Source of the DNA: Prevotella sp.
GTDB taxonomy: Bacteria; Bacteroidota; Bacteroidia; Bacteroidales; Dysgonomonadaceae
Direction of reading: 5' to 3'
DNA: 7,319 nt
Assembly (NCBI GenBank): GCA_031263965.1
Contig: JAISES010000463.1
Span: 1-7,319 of the forward strand
Numbering within the stretch: position 1 is the stretch's first letter; each line of letters starts with the position of its first letter. The notes beneath the pieces are model-generated. The model was given only the letters and a program-made list of their open reading frames with translations. It was not told the DNA's origin and made no database searches. Shown in pieces: positions 1 through 6,767 of the stretch. The translations under genes were made by a program, and so were the position numbers.

Positions 1-302
1 CTCTTGATAGTTTTCAAATGCTCTATTGTGTCATTGATCGAATATCGATGAATGAGTTTTTGTTTTTTGTTTAACGGAGTGCTTTTCAGTATTTGGAACA
101 GCTTGTATATGGTTTGCATACTTATATGATTGATGAACATCCATCCGTTGAGCGATTCCGATCGCTGCATATGTGAGCATGAAGCATCAATGGTGTTTTT
201 TAAACGGTCGAAAAACTGCTCTATTTCACCTCTGCTTTTGTATTCAAGGTACACGTTTTGAGGATTTAGAGAAGTATTGTGCAGTAAGGCTAGTGTTCCC
301 AT
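1..302 (-). pseudogene. IS4/IS1634-like DDE transposase, C-terminal fragment
   Basis: Reading the minus strand leftwards gives an open frame that leaves the window at position 1. It encodes about 100 residues containing YKSRGEIEQFFD followed by LNGWMFINHI and ending near IEHLKTIK. The Y-(K/R)-x-R-x-x-(I/V)-E-x-x-F-D pattern is the C-terminal region of IS4/IS1634-type DDE transposases, and its glutamate is normally the third catalytic acid. The GWMFINHI stretch is common in Bacteroidota copies. Such proteins are usually 400 to 550 residues long, so most of the N-terminal part, including the first two catalytic aspartates, is absent. The same frame is open back to a stop near 384, but the family-like sequence seems to fade around 300-330, where a second transposase remnant begins on the other strand. 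The C-terminus lies outside the window. The placement as a transposase is fairly secure; the exact family and the 5' limit are not. Confidence 0.72.
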
Positions 303-774
303 TGACTGGAGTTTTTCGTTGAATCTCACTTTTAATAGTATTGAGAAAGACTGTAAACAAAAAGGATTATCTAAAGAAACAATAAGTCAGTGTCTGGAAA
401 ATATTCAGGACTCATTATTCAGGGGCAATACCCGTATGAGAATGCTTGGCGAGGCTATCTGCCAATTTTTGAAAGAAGAAGGGAAAATACTTGAAAATGA
501 AAAGAATGTATGTAATAATTCATCGGACATAATAGAATCTACATTTGGTATGTATAAATACAGGAAGTCTGCCAATAAACTCTATGGGGTAACCTCATTG
601 ATCTTGTTCCTGCCCGCTTATGGGCATCTCTCTTCAACGAAAAACGTAAAAGATATGGCTGTCAAAAAACATCTGGAAAATGTAAAACTTTGCCAAATAA
701 AGCAATGGGCTGATGAACATTTAATAGATAATCTTGTGACAAAACGGAGAAATACCCTTAAAATAGCTGTATAA
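277..774 (+). pseudogene. Transposase-like protein, 5'-truncated remnant
   Basis: This open frame encodes 165 residues if read from a TTG at 277, and is open from 262. No convincing start codon is present, so it is probably the tail of a longer protein. Residues about 20-75 look like an alpha-helical linker. Residues 82-94 read SSDIIESTFGMYK, followed by a hydrophobic stretch at about 104-115 and a charged C-terminus. A (S)D(I/V)IES-F-G-K-(Y/F)-K motif near the C-terminus, as I remember it, is typical of a Bacteroidota/Firmicutes transposase group, where the glutamate (E87 here) is a candidate catalytic acid. That assignment comes from memory of the motif, not from a search. The N-terminal catalytic part is missing and is replaced upstream by the opposite-strand transposase fragment. 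It is most likely inactive. It could instead be annotated as a hypothetical protein. Confidence 0.55.
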
Positions 775-790
775 AAATGAACACCAAAAA

Positions 791-893
791 CTGATCACCC
801 TACCTGTAAGGGTTAAATCTTATAGCCCAAGGCAACGCCTTGGGTAATTGAGCACAACCTCCGGCCAGCGTCCTGTAAGGACAACACAACATT
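791..893. repeat. Cluster of small palindromic (REP-like) hairpins
   Basis: Three GC-rich inverted repeats lie close together in otherwise AT-rich DNA. ACCCT/AGGGT arms are at 797-801 and 809-813 with a 7-nt loop. A perfect 8-bp stem CCCAAGGC-AAC-GCCTTGGG is at 826-844. GTCCT-GTA-AGGAC is at 870-882. The first and third share the core CCTGTAAGG, which suggests a repeated module. Similar units (a CCCxxGG...CCxxGGG hairpin next to C-CTGTAAGG-G) occur in multicopy intergenic palindromes of Bacteroidota, often tied to REP-associated tyrosine transposases; that link is an inference from memory. The cluster lies directly downstream of the transposase remnant and could partly be its terminal region or a transcription stop. 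Confidence 0.5.
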
Positions 894-966
894 TTTTATC
901 ATGTACTTAGATAGTTTACAATAAATAATTTCACAAATCACAATTGTATTTTGTTGATATACAAAA

Positions 967-1000
967 TATTGAAATCTTGAAATGTGAGATCTTGAAATAG
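967..1000. repeat. TTGAAAT intergenic repeat, copy 1
   Basis: This AT-rich stretch carries three TTGAAAT units (969-975, 977-983 and 992-998). The 15-mer at 969-983 is an exact reverse complement of 5016-5030 in the spacer before the acyl-CoA synthetase gene. With 2 more bases the match is 16 of 17. It sits just downstream of the stop codon of the kinase-like gene. No coding sequence was found between 775 and 1018. Confidence 0.5.
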
Positions 1001-1018
1001 AATTTATATATTATCTAC

Positions 1019-1771
1019 TCAGATATACGGTAAGGCCATAGCATCCGGATGCCTTTTTTTATAAGCTTCCCAAAACTCTTTTCTGTATTTAAAAGCTTTT
1101 TCCAGACAGGTTGCCTCATCGAAGCCGCGTGCTCCGGCATACACGCCTATCATAAACCGGATCATATCGTCACTTCCCCACAAACGCTTGAAACCGGCAC
1201 ACGCTGTGTCTATATCTATTGGCTTGTCGAAACTCATTCGGTTGAGGTCTACCAGATAAAATGTATATATGCGACCGTTTAGTTTATATAGAATGTTTCC
1301 GGGCGAAAAATCTAAATGTAATACTTGTTTTTCGTGCAGGTCTGCTGTATAAAGGGCAAACTGCCGGAGCAGTTCTCTATGGGATTCGACAGTCCCGGTG
1401 CGAAGTTCACGCAGCATGCCGGCAAATTCTTCATCGATGGATAAATAGAAGCTATTTGTTAATAATCCAAATTCTTTCTGTTCTATGTAAGCGACCGGAT
1501 CAGGTGTGGCAAAACCTTTTTCTACCAGTTTCACGGCATTTTCATACGAACGTCTGGCTTTTGATTTGCGAACGGTCACGTATGCTATTTGGTTGATGAA
1601 AAAAGGTTTTTTGAAAGACTTTACATTGATCTTATACCCCTCTATGCCGAAAGCCTTGACCGTATTGCGGGCAGAATAGATAATATCCCCGGACTCATCA
1701 AAAACAAGGGGTAGTCCTTTAATGAACTCCTCTAATTGTTGATATTGGGGATTTATTACAGTTACGGTCAT
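1019..1771 (-). CDS. Kdo/WaaP (InaA-type) lipopolysaccharide kinase-like protein
   Basis: The 250-residue protein has the core of a small protein-kinase-like fold of the Kdo/WaaP/RIO type. A likely beta-3 lysine is K51 in INVKSF, and a possible helix-C glutamate is E77 in SYENAV. The catalytic loop is HLDFSPGN (152-159), with D154 as base and N159 as metal ligand. The DFG-equivalent is VDLNR, with D175 as metal-binding aspartate. Relatives phosphorylate sugars of the lipopolysaccharide core in the cytoplasm, or have unknown substrates, so the substrate here is open. No signal peptide or membrane segment is seen. The ATG shares its A with the TAA stop of prfC (TAATG), so translation is probably coupled and the gene depends on the prfC promoter. 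The length is normal for the family and all key kinase residues are present. The fold assignment is strong; the lipopolysaccharide role is only family-based. Confidence 0.83.
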   Translation of the reverse strand: MTVTVINPQYQQLEEFIKGLPLVFDESGDIIYSARNTVKAFGIEGYKINVKSFKKPFFINQIAYVTVRKSKARRSYENAVKLVEKGFATPDPVAYIEQKEFGLLTNSFYLSIDEEFAGMLRELRTGTVESHRELLRQFALYTADLHEKQVLHLDFSPGNILYKLNGRIYTFYLVDLNRMSFDKPIDIDTACAGFKRLWGSDDMIRFMIGVYAGARGFDEATCLEKAFKYRKEFWEAYKKRHPDAMALPYI

Positions 1772-3351
1772 TAGAATTCAGATGTAAAATGGAATTTTAT
1801 ATCCTTAAAATCTTGCTGCGCCATCATGAGCACATAGCCGGAATCGGCCATGAATACATCCCTGCCACCCTTGTCCCGAGCCATGTATTGGGCTTTGCGT
1901 TTTTTGAAATCTTCGAGCTGTTGTTTGTTCTCGCTTTCTATCCAACATGCCTTGTACAAATTGATGGGTTCCCATTTACATTGTGCACCATACTCATGCA
2001 ACAGGCGATACTGGATAACTTCGAACTGAAGTTGTCCGACCGTCCCGATAATCTTCCGCCCGTTAAATTGGTTGGTAAATAGCTGTGCTACACCTTCGTC
2101 CATCAGCTGATCTAGTCCTTTTTGCAGTTGCTTGGTCTTCATTGGATCTGCATTCTCTATGTATTTAAACATTTCAGGCGAGAAGCTTGGGAGCCCCTTG
2201 AAGTGCAGGTCTTCTCCGGATGTAAGAGTATCCCCGATTTTAAAGTTCCCTGTATCAGGCAAGCCAATTATATCTCCGGCATAGGCCTCGTCTACGGTTT
2301 CCTTCTTCTGCGCCATAAAAGCGGTGGGGGAAGAGAACTTCAACATTCTGTTCAGACGTACGTGCTTATAGTTTACATTTCGTTCAAATTTGCCGGAACA
2401 TATCTTTACGAATGCGATACAAGACCGGTGATTGGGATCCATGTTTGCATGTATCTTGAATATAAATCCGGTAAAAGTAGGTTCTTCGGGCTTTACTTCC
2501 CGTTCAACGGCTTCTACAGGACATGGCGGCGGCGCTATTTGCACGAAGCAGTCGAGTAGTTCTTTTACTCCGAAATTATTCAAAGCCGAACCGAAAAATA
2601 CAGGAGCAATCTGTCCTTTTAAGTACATATTTACGTCTAATTCCGGATATACTCCATTTATGAGTTCGATATCATCTCTTAACTTAGCAGCCAAATCGTT
2701 GCCAATGTGTTTTTCCAGTTCAGGATTGTTTATATCTTTAAAGTTTATCGATTCTGTAACAGATTGCTTACTCGGTGTATACAGATCCAGCTTTTCCTGA
2801 TAAATATTGTATACACCTTTAAACCGTTGCCCTCTGTCGATAGGCCAGCTCAAAGGGCGTACGTTTATTTTCAGCTCATCTTCCAGTTCATCCAGCAGTT
2901 CGAAAGGGTCTTTTCCCTCACGGTCCATCTTATTGACAAATATCATAACAGGGGTATGCCGCATACGGCAAACTTCCATGAGTTTCCGTGTTTGAGACTC
3001 AACCCCTTTAGCTGAGTCTACGGCTATGATTACACTATCTACAGCCGTCAGCGTGCGGTAAGTATCTTCGGCAAAGTCTTGGTGACCGGGGGTGTCAAGT
3101 ATGTTTATCTTGTAATTATTGTATTCAAAACCCATAACCGAAGTGGCGACAGAGATACCGCGCTGTTTCTCTATCTCCATCCAGTCGGATGTTGCTGTTT
3201 TTTTTATCTTATTCGATTTTACAGCGCCGGCTACATGAATAGCTCCACCAAATAACAACAGCTTTTCTGTGAGGGTGGTTTTTCCTGCATCGGGGTGACT
3301 GATAATGGCGAAAGTACGCCTTTTATGAATTTCTTTATTTAGTTCGCTCAT
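1771..3351 (-). CDS. prfC: Peptide chain release factor 3 (RF3)
   Basis: RF3 is the translational GTPase that removes RF1 or RF2 from the ribosome after peptide release. The 526-residue protein is close to the E. coli length of 529. The GTPase motifs are complete: P-loop SHPDAGKTT (18-26), switch I with RGISVATS (64-71), DTPGH (86-90) and NKMD (140-143). The G domain runs to about residue 280. A beta-barrel domain II follows at about 290-385, and the RF3-type C-terminal domain fills the rest. The SHPDAGKT form of the P-loop and the insert after the first helix (AGAVKSNK, 41-48) favour RF3 over EF-G. The start ATG lies about 20 bp downstream of a Bacteroidota -7 box. The stop TAA overlaps the start of the kinase-like gene by one base, making prfC the first gene of a two-gene operon. 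I see no frameshift or missing motif. Confidence 0.97.
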   Translation of the reverse strand: MSELNKEIHKRRTFAIISHPDAGKTTLTEKLLLFGGAIHVAGAVKSNKIKKTATSDWMEIEKQRGISVATSVMGFEYNNYKINILDTPGHQDFAEDTYRTLTAVDSVIIAVDSAKGVESQTRKLMEVCRMRHTPVMIFVNKMDREGKDPFELLDELEDELKINVRPLSWPIDRGQRFKGVYNIYQEKLDLYTPSKQSVTESINFKDINNPELEKHIGNDLAAKLRDDIELINGVYPELDVNMYLKGQIAPVFFGSALNNFGVKELLDCFVQIAPPPCPVEAVEREVKPEEPTFTGFIFKIHANMDPNHRSCIAFVKICSGKFERNVNYKHVRLNRMLKFSSPTAFMAQKKETVDEAYAGDIIGLPDTGNFKIGDTLTSGEDLHFKGLPSFSPEMFKYIENADPMKTKQLQKGLDQLMDEGVAQLFTNQFNGRKIIGTVGQLQFEVIQYRLLHEYGAQCKWEPINLYKACWIESENKQQLEDFKKRKAQYMARDKGGRDVFMADSGYVLMMAQQDFKDIKFHFTSEF

Positions 3352-3371
3352 TGCTTTTTACTAATGAGTTG

Positions 3372-3379
3372 CAAAAGTA
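3372..3379 (-). promoter_or_regulatory. -7 box of prfC promoter (TAnnTTTG)
   Basis: On the minus strand the sequence reads TACTTTTG, a full match to the Bacteroidota sigma-ABfr -7 consensus TAnnTTTG. It ends 20 bases before the prfC ATG, which implies a very short 5' leader. No clear TTTG -33 element is found 19-21 bases further upstream, so the assignment rests on the -7 box and its position. Confidence 0.6.
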
Positions 3380-3453
3380 GTAAAAAAATACGAAGGGTAC
3401 TTACTAAAATGTTTCCGAAAGAAAGTCATAGAATCTTTAACATATAATATATC

Positions 3454-3474
3454 GAACATTTCTCTAAAATGTTC
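3454..3474. promoter_or_regulatory. Inverted repeat, candidate operator
   Basis: A perfect inverted repeat GAACATTT-ctcta-AAATGTTC (8-bp arms, 5-base spacer, 21 bp in all) lies at the expected -33 region of the plus-strand promoter whose -7 box starts at 3495. A further half-site, AAATGTT, is at 3407-3413 on the prfC side. Position and symmetry suit a dimeric regulator. The XRE-cupin protein encoded two genes downstream (4459-5013) is an obvious but unproven candidate. Chance symmetry in AT-rich DNA is possible. Confidence 0.42.
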
Positions 3475-3494
3475 CTCTCTTCATTGAAAAGATT

Positions 3495-3502
3495 TACCTT
3501 TG
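3495..3502 (+). promoter_or_regulatory. -7 box of pseudouridine synthase operon promoter
   Basis: TACCTTTG matches the Bacteroidota -7 consensus TAnnTTTG and ends 24 bases before the ATG at 3527. The -33 region is weak (a TGTTC near 3470) and overlaps the inverted repeat at 3454-3474. This promoter probably drives the RluA-type gene, the coupled regulator gene and perhaps the acyl-CoA synthetase gene. Confidence 0.6.
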
Positions 3503-3526
3503 CGCTGTTTATAGATCAACAGATAT

Positions 3527-4462
3527 ATGAGGAATTCATCGAAAAAAGATACTGTTTTACAAGAAATAAAAGCTGATAAGCCGGGCCCGTTGTTAGATTT
3601 TCTTATAGAGAAACAGGTGCGGAAAAGCCGTAACGCTATAAAATCTTTATTAGCCCATAAGCAAATTAAGGTGAATGGCAAACTGATAACCCAGTTTGAT
3701 TTTGAATTGAACAAAGACGATGGGGTCGCTGTAATGAAATTCGACCAGTCCCGCAAGGAGAAAAAAATGAAGGGACTGAAGATTGTTTTTGAAGACGAAG
3801 ATTTGATAATAGTGGACAAAGAAGCGGGTTTCTTATCCGTATCCACCGATAAGGAAAAAACGCGCACTGTGTACAGCCTGCTCAATGAATATGTAAAAAA
3901 ACAAAATAAGAATGCCCGTGTTTTCGTTTTACACCGTCTCGACAGAGAAGTGTCCGGCTTATTGATCTTCGCACGTAGCGCCGAATTGCAAGATATTTTT
4001 CAAAAGAATTGGGATAACCTTGTGAAAAAATATTTATATACGGGGGTTGTAGAAGGAATACCTGCAAAGGAAGAAGAAACATTGGTGTCTTGGCTGTCCG
4101 AGAATAAAAACTATGTGATGATGTCTTCGCCTTATGATAATGGCGGCTTGAAATCGGTGTCTCATTATAAAGTACTCAAATCGGCAGGACATTATTCGTT
4201 ACTGCAATTTGACCTTGAAACCAGACGCAAAAATCAGATAAGGGTACAGATGCGGCAAATTGGTTGTCCGGTAGTAGGGGACAAAAAATATGGCGCGTCG
4301 AAGAATCCTATAAAACGTATTGCTTTGCATGCCGGAGAATTACAATTGAAACATCCGGCGACAGGAGAGTTGCTGGAGTTTAAGAGTTCCACGCCAAAAG
4401 TTATGCAGCAATTACTGACAATTAAGAAAAAAGAAGAATCGGATAAATCAGATAAATCATGA
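3527..4462 (+). CDS. RluA-family 23S rRNA pseudouridine synthase
   Basis: The 311-residue protein isomerises uridine to pseudouridine in RNA, most likely 23S rRNA. An N-terminal S4-like RNA-binding domain spans about residues 20-70 (SRNAIKSLLAHKQIKVNGK, 34-52). The catalytic domain follows with HRLDREVSGLLIFA at 136-149, where D139 is the catalytic aspartate. The second family motif reads RRKNQIRVQM (233-242) and leads into GCPVVGDKKYG (246-256). Two positions differ from the usual proteobacterial motifs: E141 replaces T in HRLDRxTSG, and N236 replaces H in the HQIRVH motif. Such variants occur in Bacteroidota homologues, so activity is likely. The modified position (RluA-, RluC- or RluD-type) cannot be told from sequence. 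No Shine-Dalgarno sequence precedes the ATG. The C-terminus is a charged SDKSDKS tail made by a 9-bp tandem repeat, and its stop overlaps the next start (ATGA). Confidence 0.92.
   Translation: MRNSSKKDTVLQEIKADKPGPLLDFLIEKQVRKSRNAIKSLLAHKQIKVNGKLITQFDFELNKDDGVAVMKFDQSRKEKKMKGLKIVFEDEDLIIVDKEAGFLSVSTDKEKTRTVYSLLNEYVKKQNKNARVFVLHRLDREVSGLLIFARSAELQDIFQKNWDNLVKKYLYTGVVEGIPAKEEETLVSWLSENKNYVMMSSPYDNGGLKSVSHYKVLKSAGHYSLLQFDLETRRKNQIRVQMRQIGCPVVGDKKYGASKNPIKRIALHAGELQLKHPATGELLEFKSSTPKVMQQLLTIKKKEESDKSDKS
4442..4459 (+). repeat. Tandem 9-bp repeat at 3' end of pseudouridine synthase gene
   Basis: GATAAATCA occurs twice without a gap and encodes the Asp-Lys-Ser tail repeat. The last A of the second copy is the first base of the ATGA start/stop overlap, so a change in unit number would lengthen or shorten the tail in frame and leave the overlap intact. 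Confidence 0.7.
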
Positions 4463-5013
4463 GCGAAGATGTAAAGCAGATTGGCCAGCGGCTCAAGGGT
4501 TTGCGCGAAGCTTTGGATATGACGCCCGAAGACTTTGCAAACTCGTGCAATATTTCCCATGCGGAGTATCTTAAGTATGAGTCAGGAGATAAAGATTTGA
4601 CCATAAGCGTATTGAAAGGGATAGCGTCGGTGCATAATGTAGACATGTCGGTGCTGATGTTTGACGACGAGCCGCGTATGAGCAGCTATTTTCTTACTCG
4701 TAAAGGTAAAGGATTGGCTATCAAACGCGTTGCCGATTATAGCTATCAGACGCTTGCCGGAGGTTTTAATAACCGTAAAGCAGAGATATTTGAAGTAACA
4801 GTAGAACCTAGAGGGGAGAATGCGGAAATCCATCACAGCACCCATACCGGACAAGAGTTTAATTTGATTCTTGAAGGCCGTATGCTTTTACAGATAAATG
4901 GCAAAAACCTGATATTGGAAGAAGGGGACAGCATATACTTCGATTCGGGTCTTCCTCACGGTATGAAAGCCTTAGATGAAAGAAAAGTCAGATTTTTAGT
5001 AATTATATTATAG
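4459..5013 (+). CDS. XRE-family transcriptional regulator with cupin sensor domain
   Basis: The 184-residue protein has an N-terminal helix-turn-helix of the XRE/Cro type at about residues 8-65 (IGQRLKGLREALDMTPEDFA, then SHAEYLKYESGDKDLTISVL). A C-terminal single cupin barrel spans about 108-182. Cupin motif 1 is HHSTHTGQEFNLILEG (125-140), with H129, E133 and G140 in conserved places. Motif 2 is GDSIYFDSGLPHG (156-168), with H167 as a possible metal ligand. Members of this family usually repress nearby catabolic or CoA-ligase genes and sense a small ligand through the cupin. The ATG lies inside the stop of the upstream gene (ATGA, 4-bp overlap), so it is translated by coupling. The acyl-CoA synthetase gene starts 77 bp downstream and is the likely target, alongside autoregulation. 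The ligand is unknown. Confidence 0.9.
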   Translation: MSEDVKQIGQRLKGLREALDMTPEDFANSCNISHAEYLKYESGDKDLTISVLKGIASVHNVDMSVLMFDDEPRMSSYFLTRKGKGLAIKRVADYSYQTLAGGFNNRKAEIFEVTVEPRGENAEIHHSTHTGQEFNLILEGRMLLQINGKNLILEEGDSIYFDSGLPHGMKALDERKVRFLVIIL

Positions 5014-5015
5014 AA

Positions 5016-5077
5016 ATTTCAAGATTTCAAAATCGTAAGATTATGAAACGAAGCATGAAGTTTTGAAACCTTGAAAT
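5016..5077 (+). repeat. Long imperfect stem-loop in regulator-synthetase spacer
   Basis: Positions 5016-5032 pair with 5061-5077 in 16 of 17 positions, with one A-C mismatch, around a 28-base spacer. The right arm ends 13 bases before the ATG of the acyl-CoA synthetase gene. The left arm is also an inverted copy of the repeat at 967-983. The structure lacks a following T-run, so it is not an ordinary terminator. It may modulate read-through, message stability or translation of the downstream gene, or may simply be a copy of an intergenic repeat. Confidence 0.55.
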
Positions 5078-5090
5078 CAAAAATAAAAAT

Positions 5091-6743
5091 ATGTTAGAAA
5101 AATTTCTGAGACAAACAAGTTTCGCTTCAACCCGGGACTTTGCCGAAAATTATCATGTATGTATTCCCGATAACTTTAACTTCGGCTACGATGTTGTTGA
5201 TCTGTGGGCAAAAACTAATCCAGGGAAAAGAGCTGTCTGTTGGGCGAATGATCGGGGCGAACATATAGATTTTACATTTGCGGACATAAAGGAGCAAAGC
5301 GACAGGGCAGCGTCTTATTTTCAATCGTTGGGTATTGGTAAAGGAGACATGGTTATGCTTATACTGAAGCGTCGTTACGAATTCTGGTTTGCTGTGATCG
5401 GATTGCATAAAATAGGCGCTGTTGCCATACCTGCCACTCATTTGCTGACAAAGAAGGACATTGTATATCGCAATAATGCCGCGGATATAAAAGCCATTGT
5501 GTGTGTGGATGATGAAATTGTAACAGAGCATATAAATGCTGCCATGGCTGAATCTCCATCTGTTAAATTCAGAATATCCTGCGGAGGGGAAACTCCTTCC
5601 GGCTGGGAAAATTTTCATGAAGGATTGGAGACTGCGAGCCCATTCAGCAGGCCGCAACATGTAAATTCCAATGACGATATATCACTTCTTTACTTTACTT
5701 CGGGAACAACCGGAGAGCCTAAAATGGTGATTCATGATTTTACATATCCATTGGGGCACATTGTCACCGCTAAATATTGGCATAACTTGGATGAAAATAG
5801 TTTACATCTGACCGTGGCGGATACAGGTTGGGCAAAAGCCGTATGGGGAAAATTGTATGGCCAGTGGATTGCAGGGGCCGCAGTAATGGTTTTCGATCAC
5901 GAGAAATTTACCCCTCAGATAATGCTGCGCCTTATAGAGGATTATAAAGTGACTTCATTCTGCGCTCCGCCTACGGTATATCGTTTTATGATACGCGAAA
6001 ATTTATCCGGATACGATCTCTCGTCCCTAAAATATTGCACTACGGCAGGAGAAGCCCTGAATCCCTCTGTTTTTGAAGCTTTTTATAAATCTACCGGGAT
6101 AAAAATGATGGAGGCTTTTGGCCAGACAGAAACTACTCCTACAATTATTACCTTTCCATGGATGGAACCTAAGCCGGGGGCAATGGGAGTGCCTAACCCT
6201 GCATATGATATGGATCTTATCTCTCCTGACGGACGTTCAGTAGAAGACGGAGAAGTAGGAGAGGTGGTTATAAATACAGGCAAATTCAAGCCTTTAGGCC
6301 TGTTTCTGGGATATTATCGTGATGAGGCTTTAACCGGACAGGTGTATCACAATAATATATATCATACCGGCGATATGGCCTGGCGCGATGAGGATGGCTA
6401 TTACTGGTTTGTAGGGCGTACCGACGATGTTATCAAGAGTTCCGGCTACCGGATCGGCCCTTTCGAAGTAGAAAGCGCTTTGATGACACATCCGGCTGTG
6501 GTTGAATGCGCCGTCACAGGAGTGCCTGATGATATAAGAGGGCAGGTCGTAAAAGCTACTATTGTTTTAGCAAAAGACTGCAAAGATAAAGCGGACGATC
6601 TCTTGAAGCATGAAATACAGGATCATGTGAAGAATGTAACGGCCCCATATAAGTATCCTCGCATTATTGAGTTTGTAGAAGAGTTGCCTAAAACTATAAG
6701 TGGAAAAATAAAGCGGGCCGAGATTAGAAAGCAGGAAAAATAA
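5091..6743 (+). CDS. AMP-forming acyl-CoA synthetase (acetyl-/medium-chain type)
   Basis: This 550-residue adenylate-forming enzyme converts a carboxylic acid, ATP and CoA to acyl-CoA, AMP and pyrophosphate through an acyl-AMP intermediate. The phosphate-binding loop is YFTSGTTGEPKM (201-212). GEAL is at 320-323, the adenine-binding motif AFGQTE at 342-347, YHTGD at 424-428 and the hinge region GRTDDVIKSSGYRIGP at 442-457. The catalytic lysine for adenylation is K539 in PKTISGKIKR. ADTGWAKAVWGKLYGQWIAGA (243-263) resembles the acid-binding wall of medium-chain acyl-CoA synthetases and of an acetyl-CoA synthetase-like clade. The length and motif set are intact, so it should be active in the cytoplasm. 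The substrate is not decided by sequence: acetate, propionate, butyrate or aromatic acids are all possible. It follows the XRE-cupin regulator and converges on a CoA-transferase gene, which supports a role in short-chain acid metabolism. No strong promoter box is seen in the 77-bp spacer. Confidence 0.92.
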   Translation: MLEKFLRQTSFASTRDFAENYHVCIPDNFNFGYDVVDLWAKTNPGKRAVCWANDRGEHIDFTFADIKEQSDRAASYFQSLGIGKGDMVMLILKRRYEFWFAVIGLHKIGAVAIPATHLLTKKDIVYRNNAADIKAIVCVDDEIVTEHINAAMAESPSVKFRISCGGETPSGWENFHEGLETASPFSRPQHVNSNDDISLLYFTSGTTGEPKMVIHDFTYPLGHIVTAKYWHNLDENSLHLTVADTGWAKAVWGKLYGQWIAGAAVMVFDHEKFTPQIMLRLIEDYKVTSFCAPPTVYRFMIRENLSGYDLSSLKYCTTAGEALNPSVFEAFYKSTGIKMMEAFGQTETTPTIITFPWMEPKPGAMGVPNPAYDMDLISPDGRSVEDGEVGEVVINTGKFKPLGLFLGYYRDEALTGQVYHNNIYHTGDMAWRDEDGYYWFVGRTDDVIKSSGYRIGPFEVESALMTHPAVVECAVTGVPDDIRGQVVKATIVLAKDCKDKADDLLKHEIQDHVKNVTAPYKYPRIIEFVEELPKTISGKIKRAEIRKQEK

Positions 6744-6767
6744 AATTATACGAACATGCGCTAAAGT

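Noticed and set aside
791..893. CRISPR array
   Set aside because: The repeats are short, unequal hairpins without regular spacing or unique spacers of constant length, and no cas gene is present.
947..968. TATTTTGT-N6-ACAAAATA inverted repeat as a terminator for the prfC-kinase operon
   Set aside because: The 8-bp stem is almost all A-T and is not followed by a T-run on the minus strand, so it is too weak to call. It may be chance in AT-rich DNA.
2122..2559. Plus-strand open frame of 145 codons opposite prfC
   Set aside because: It lies wholly antisense to a highly conserved RF3 gene, has no recognisable domain and no promoter box; it is a shadow of the codon pattern on the other strand. 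The same holds for the other plus-strand frames in 1049-3015.
3481..3885. Minus-strand open frame of 134 codons overlapping the start of the pseudouridine synthase gene
   Set aside because: Its translation is Ser/Phe-rich low complexity, as expected from the complement of a Lys/Glu-rich gene, and it overlaps the plus-strand promoter.
5058..5065. AAGTTTTG as a -7 box for the acyl-CoA synthetase gene
   Set aside because: It lacks the first T of TAnnTTTG, has no -33 element at the right distance, and falls inside the stem-loop. A separate promoter is possible but not supported.
5127..5660. Minus-strand open frame of 177 codons opposite the acyl-CoA synthetase
   Set aside because: It is antisense to the motif-complete synthetase, its translation has no family-like pattern, and no start context or promoter supports it.
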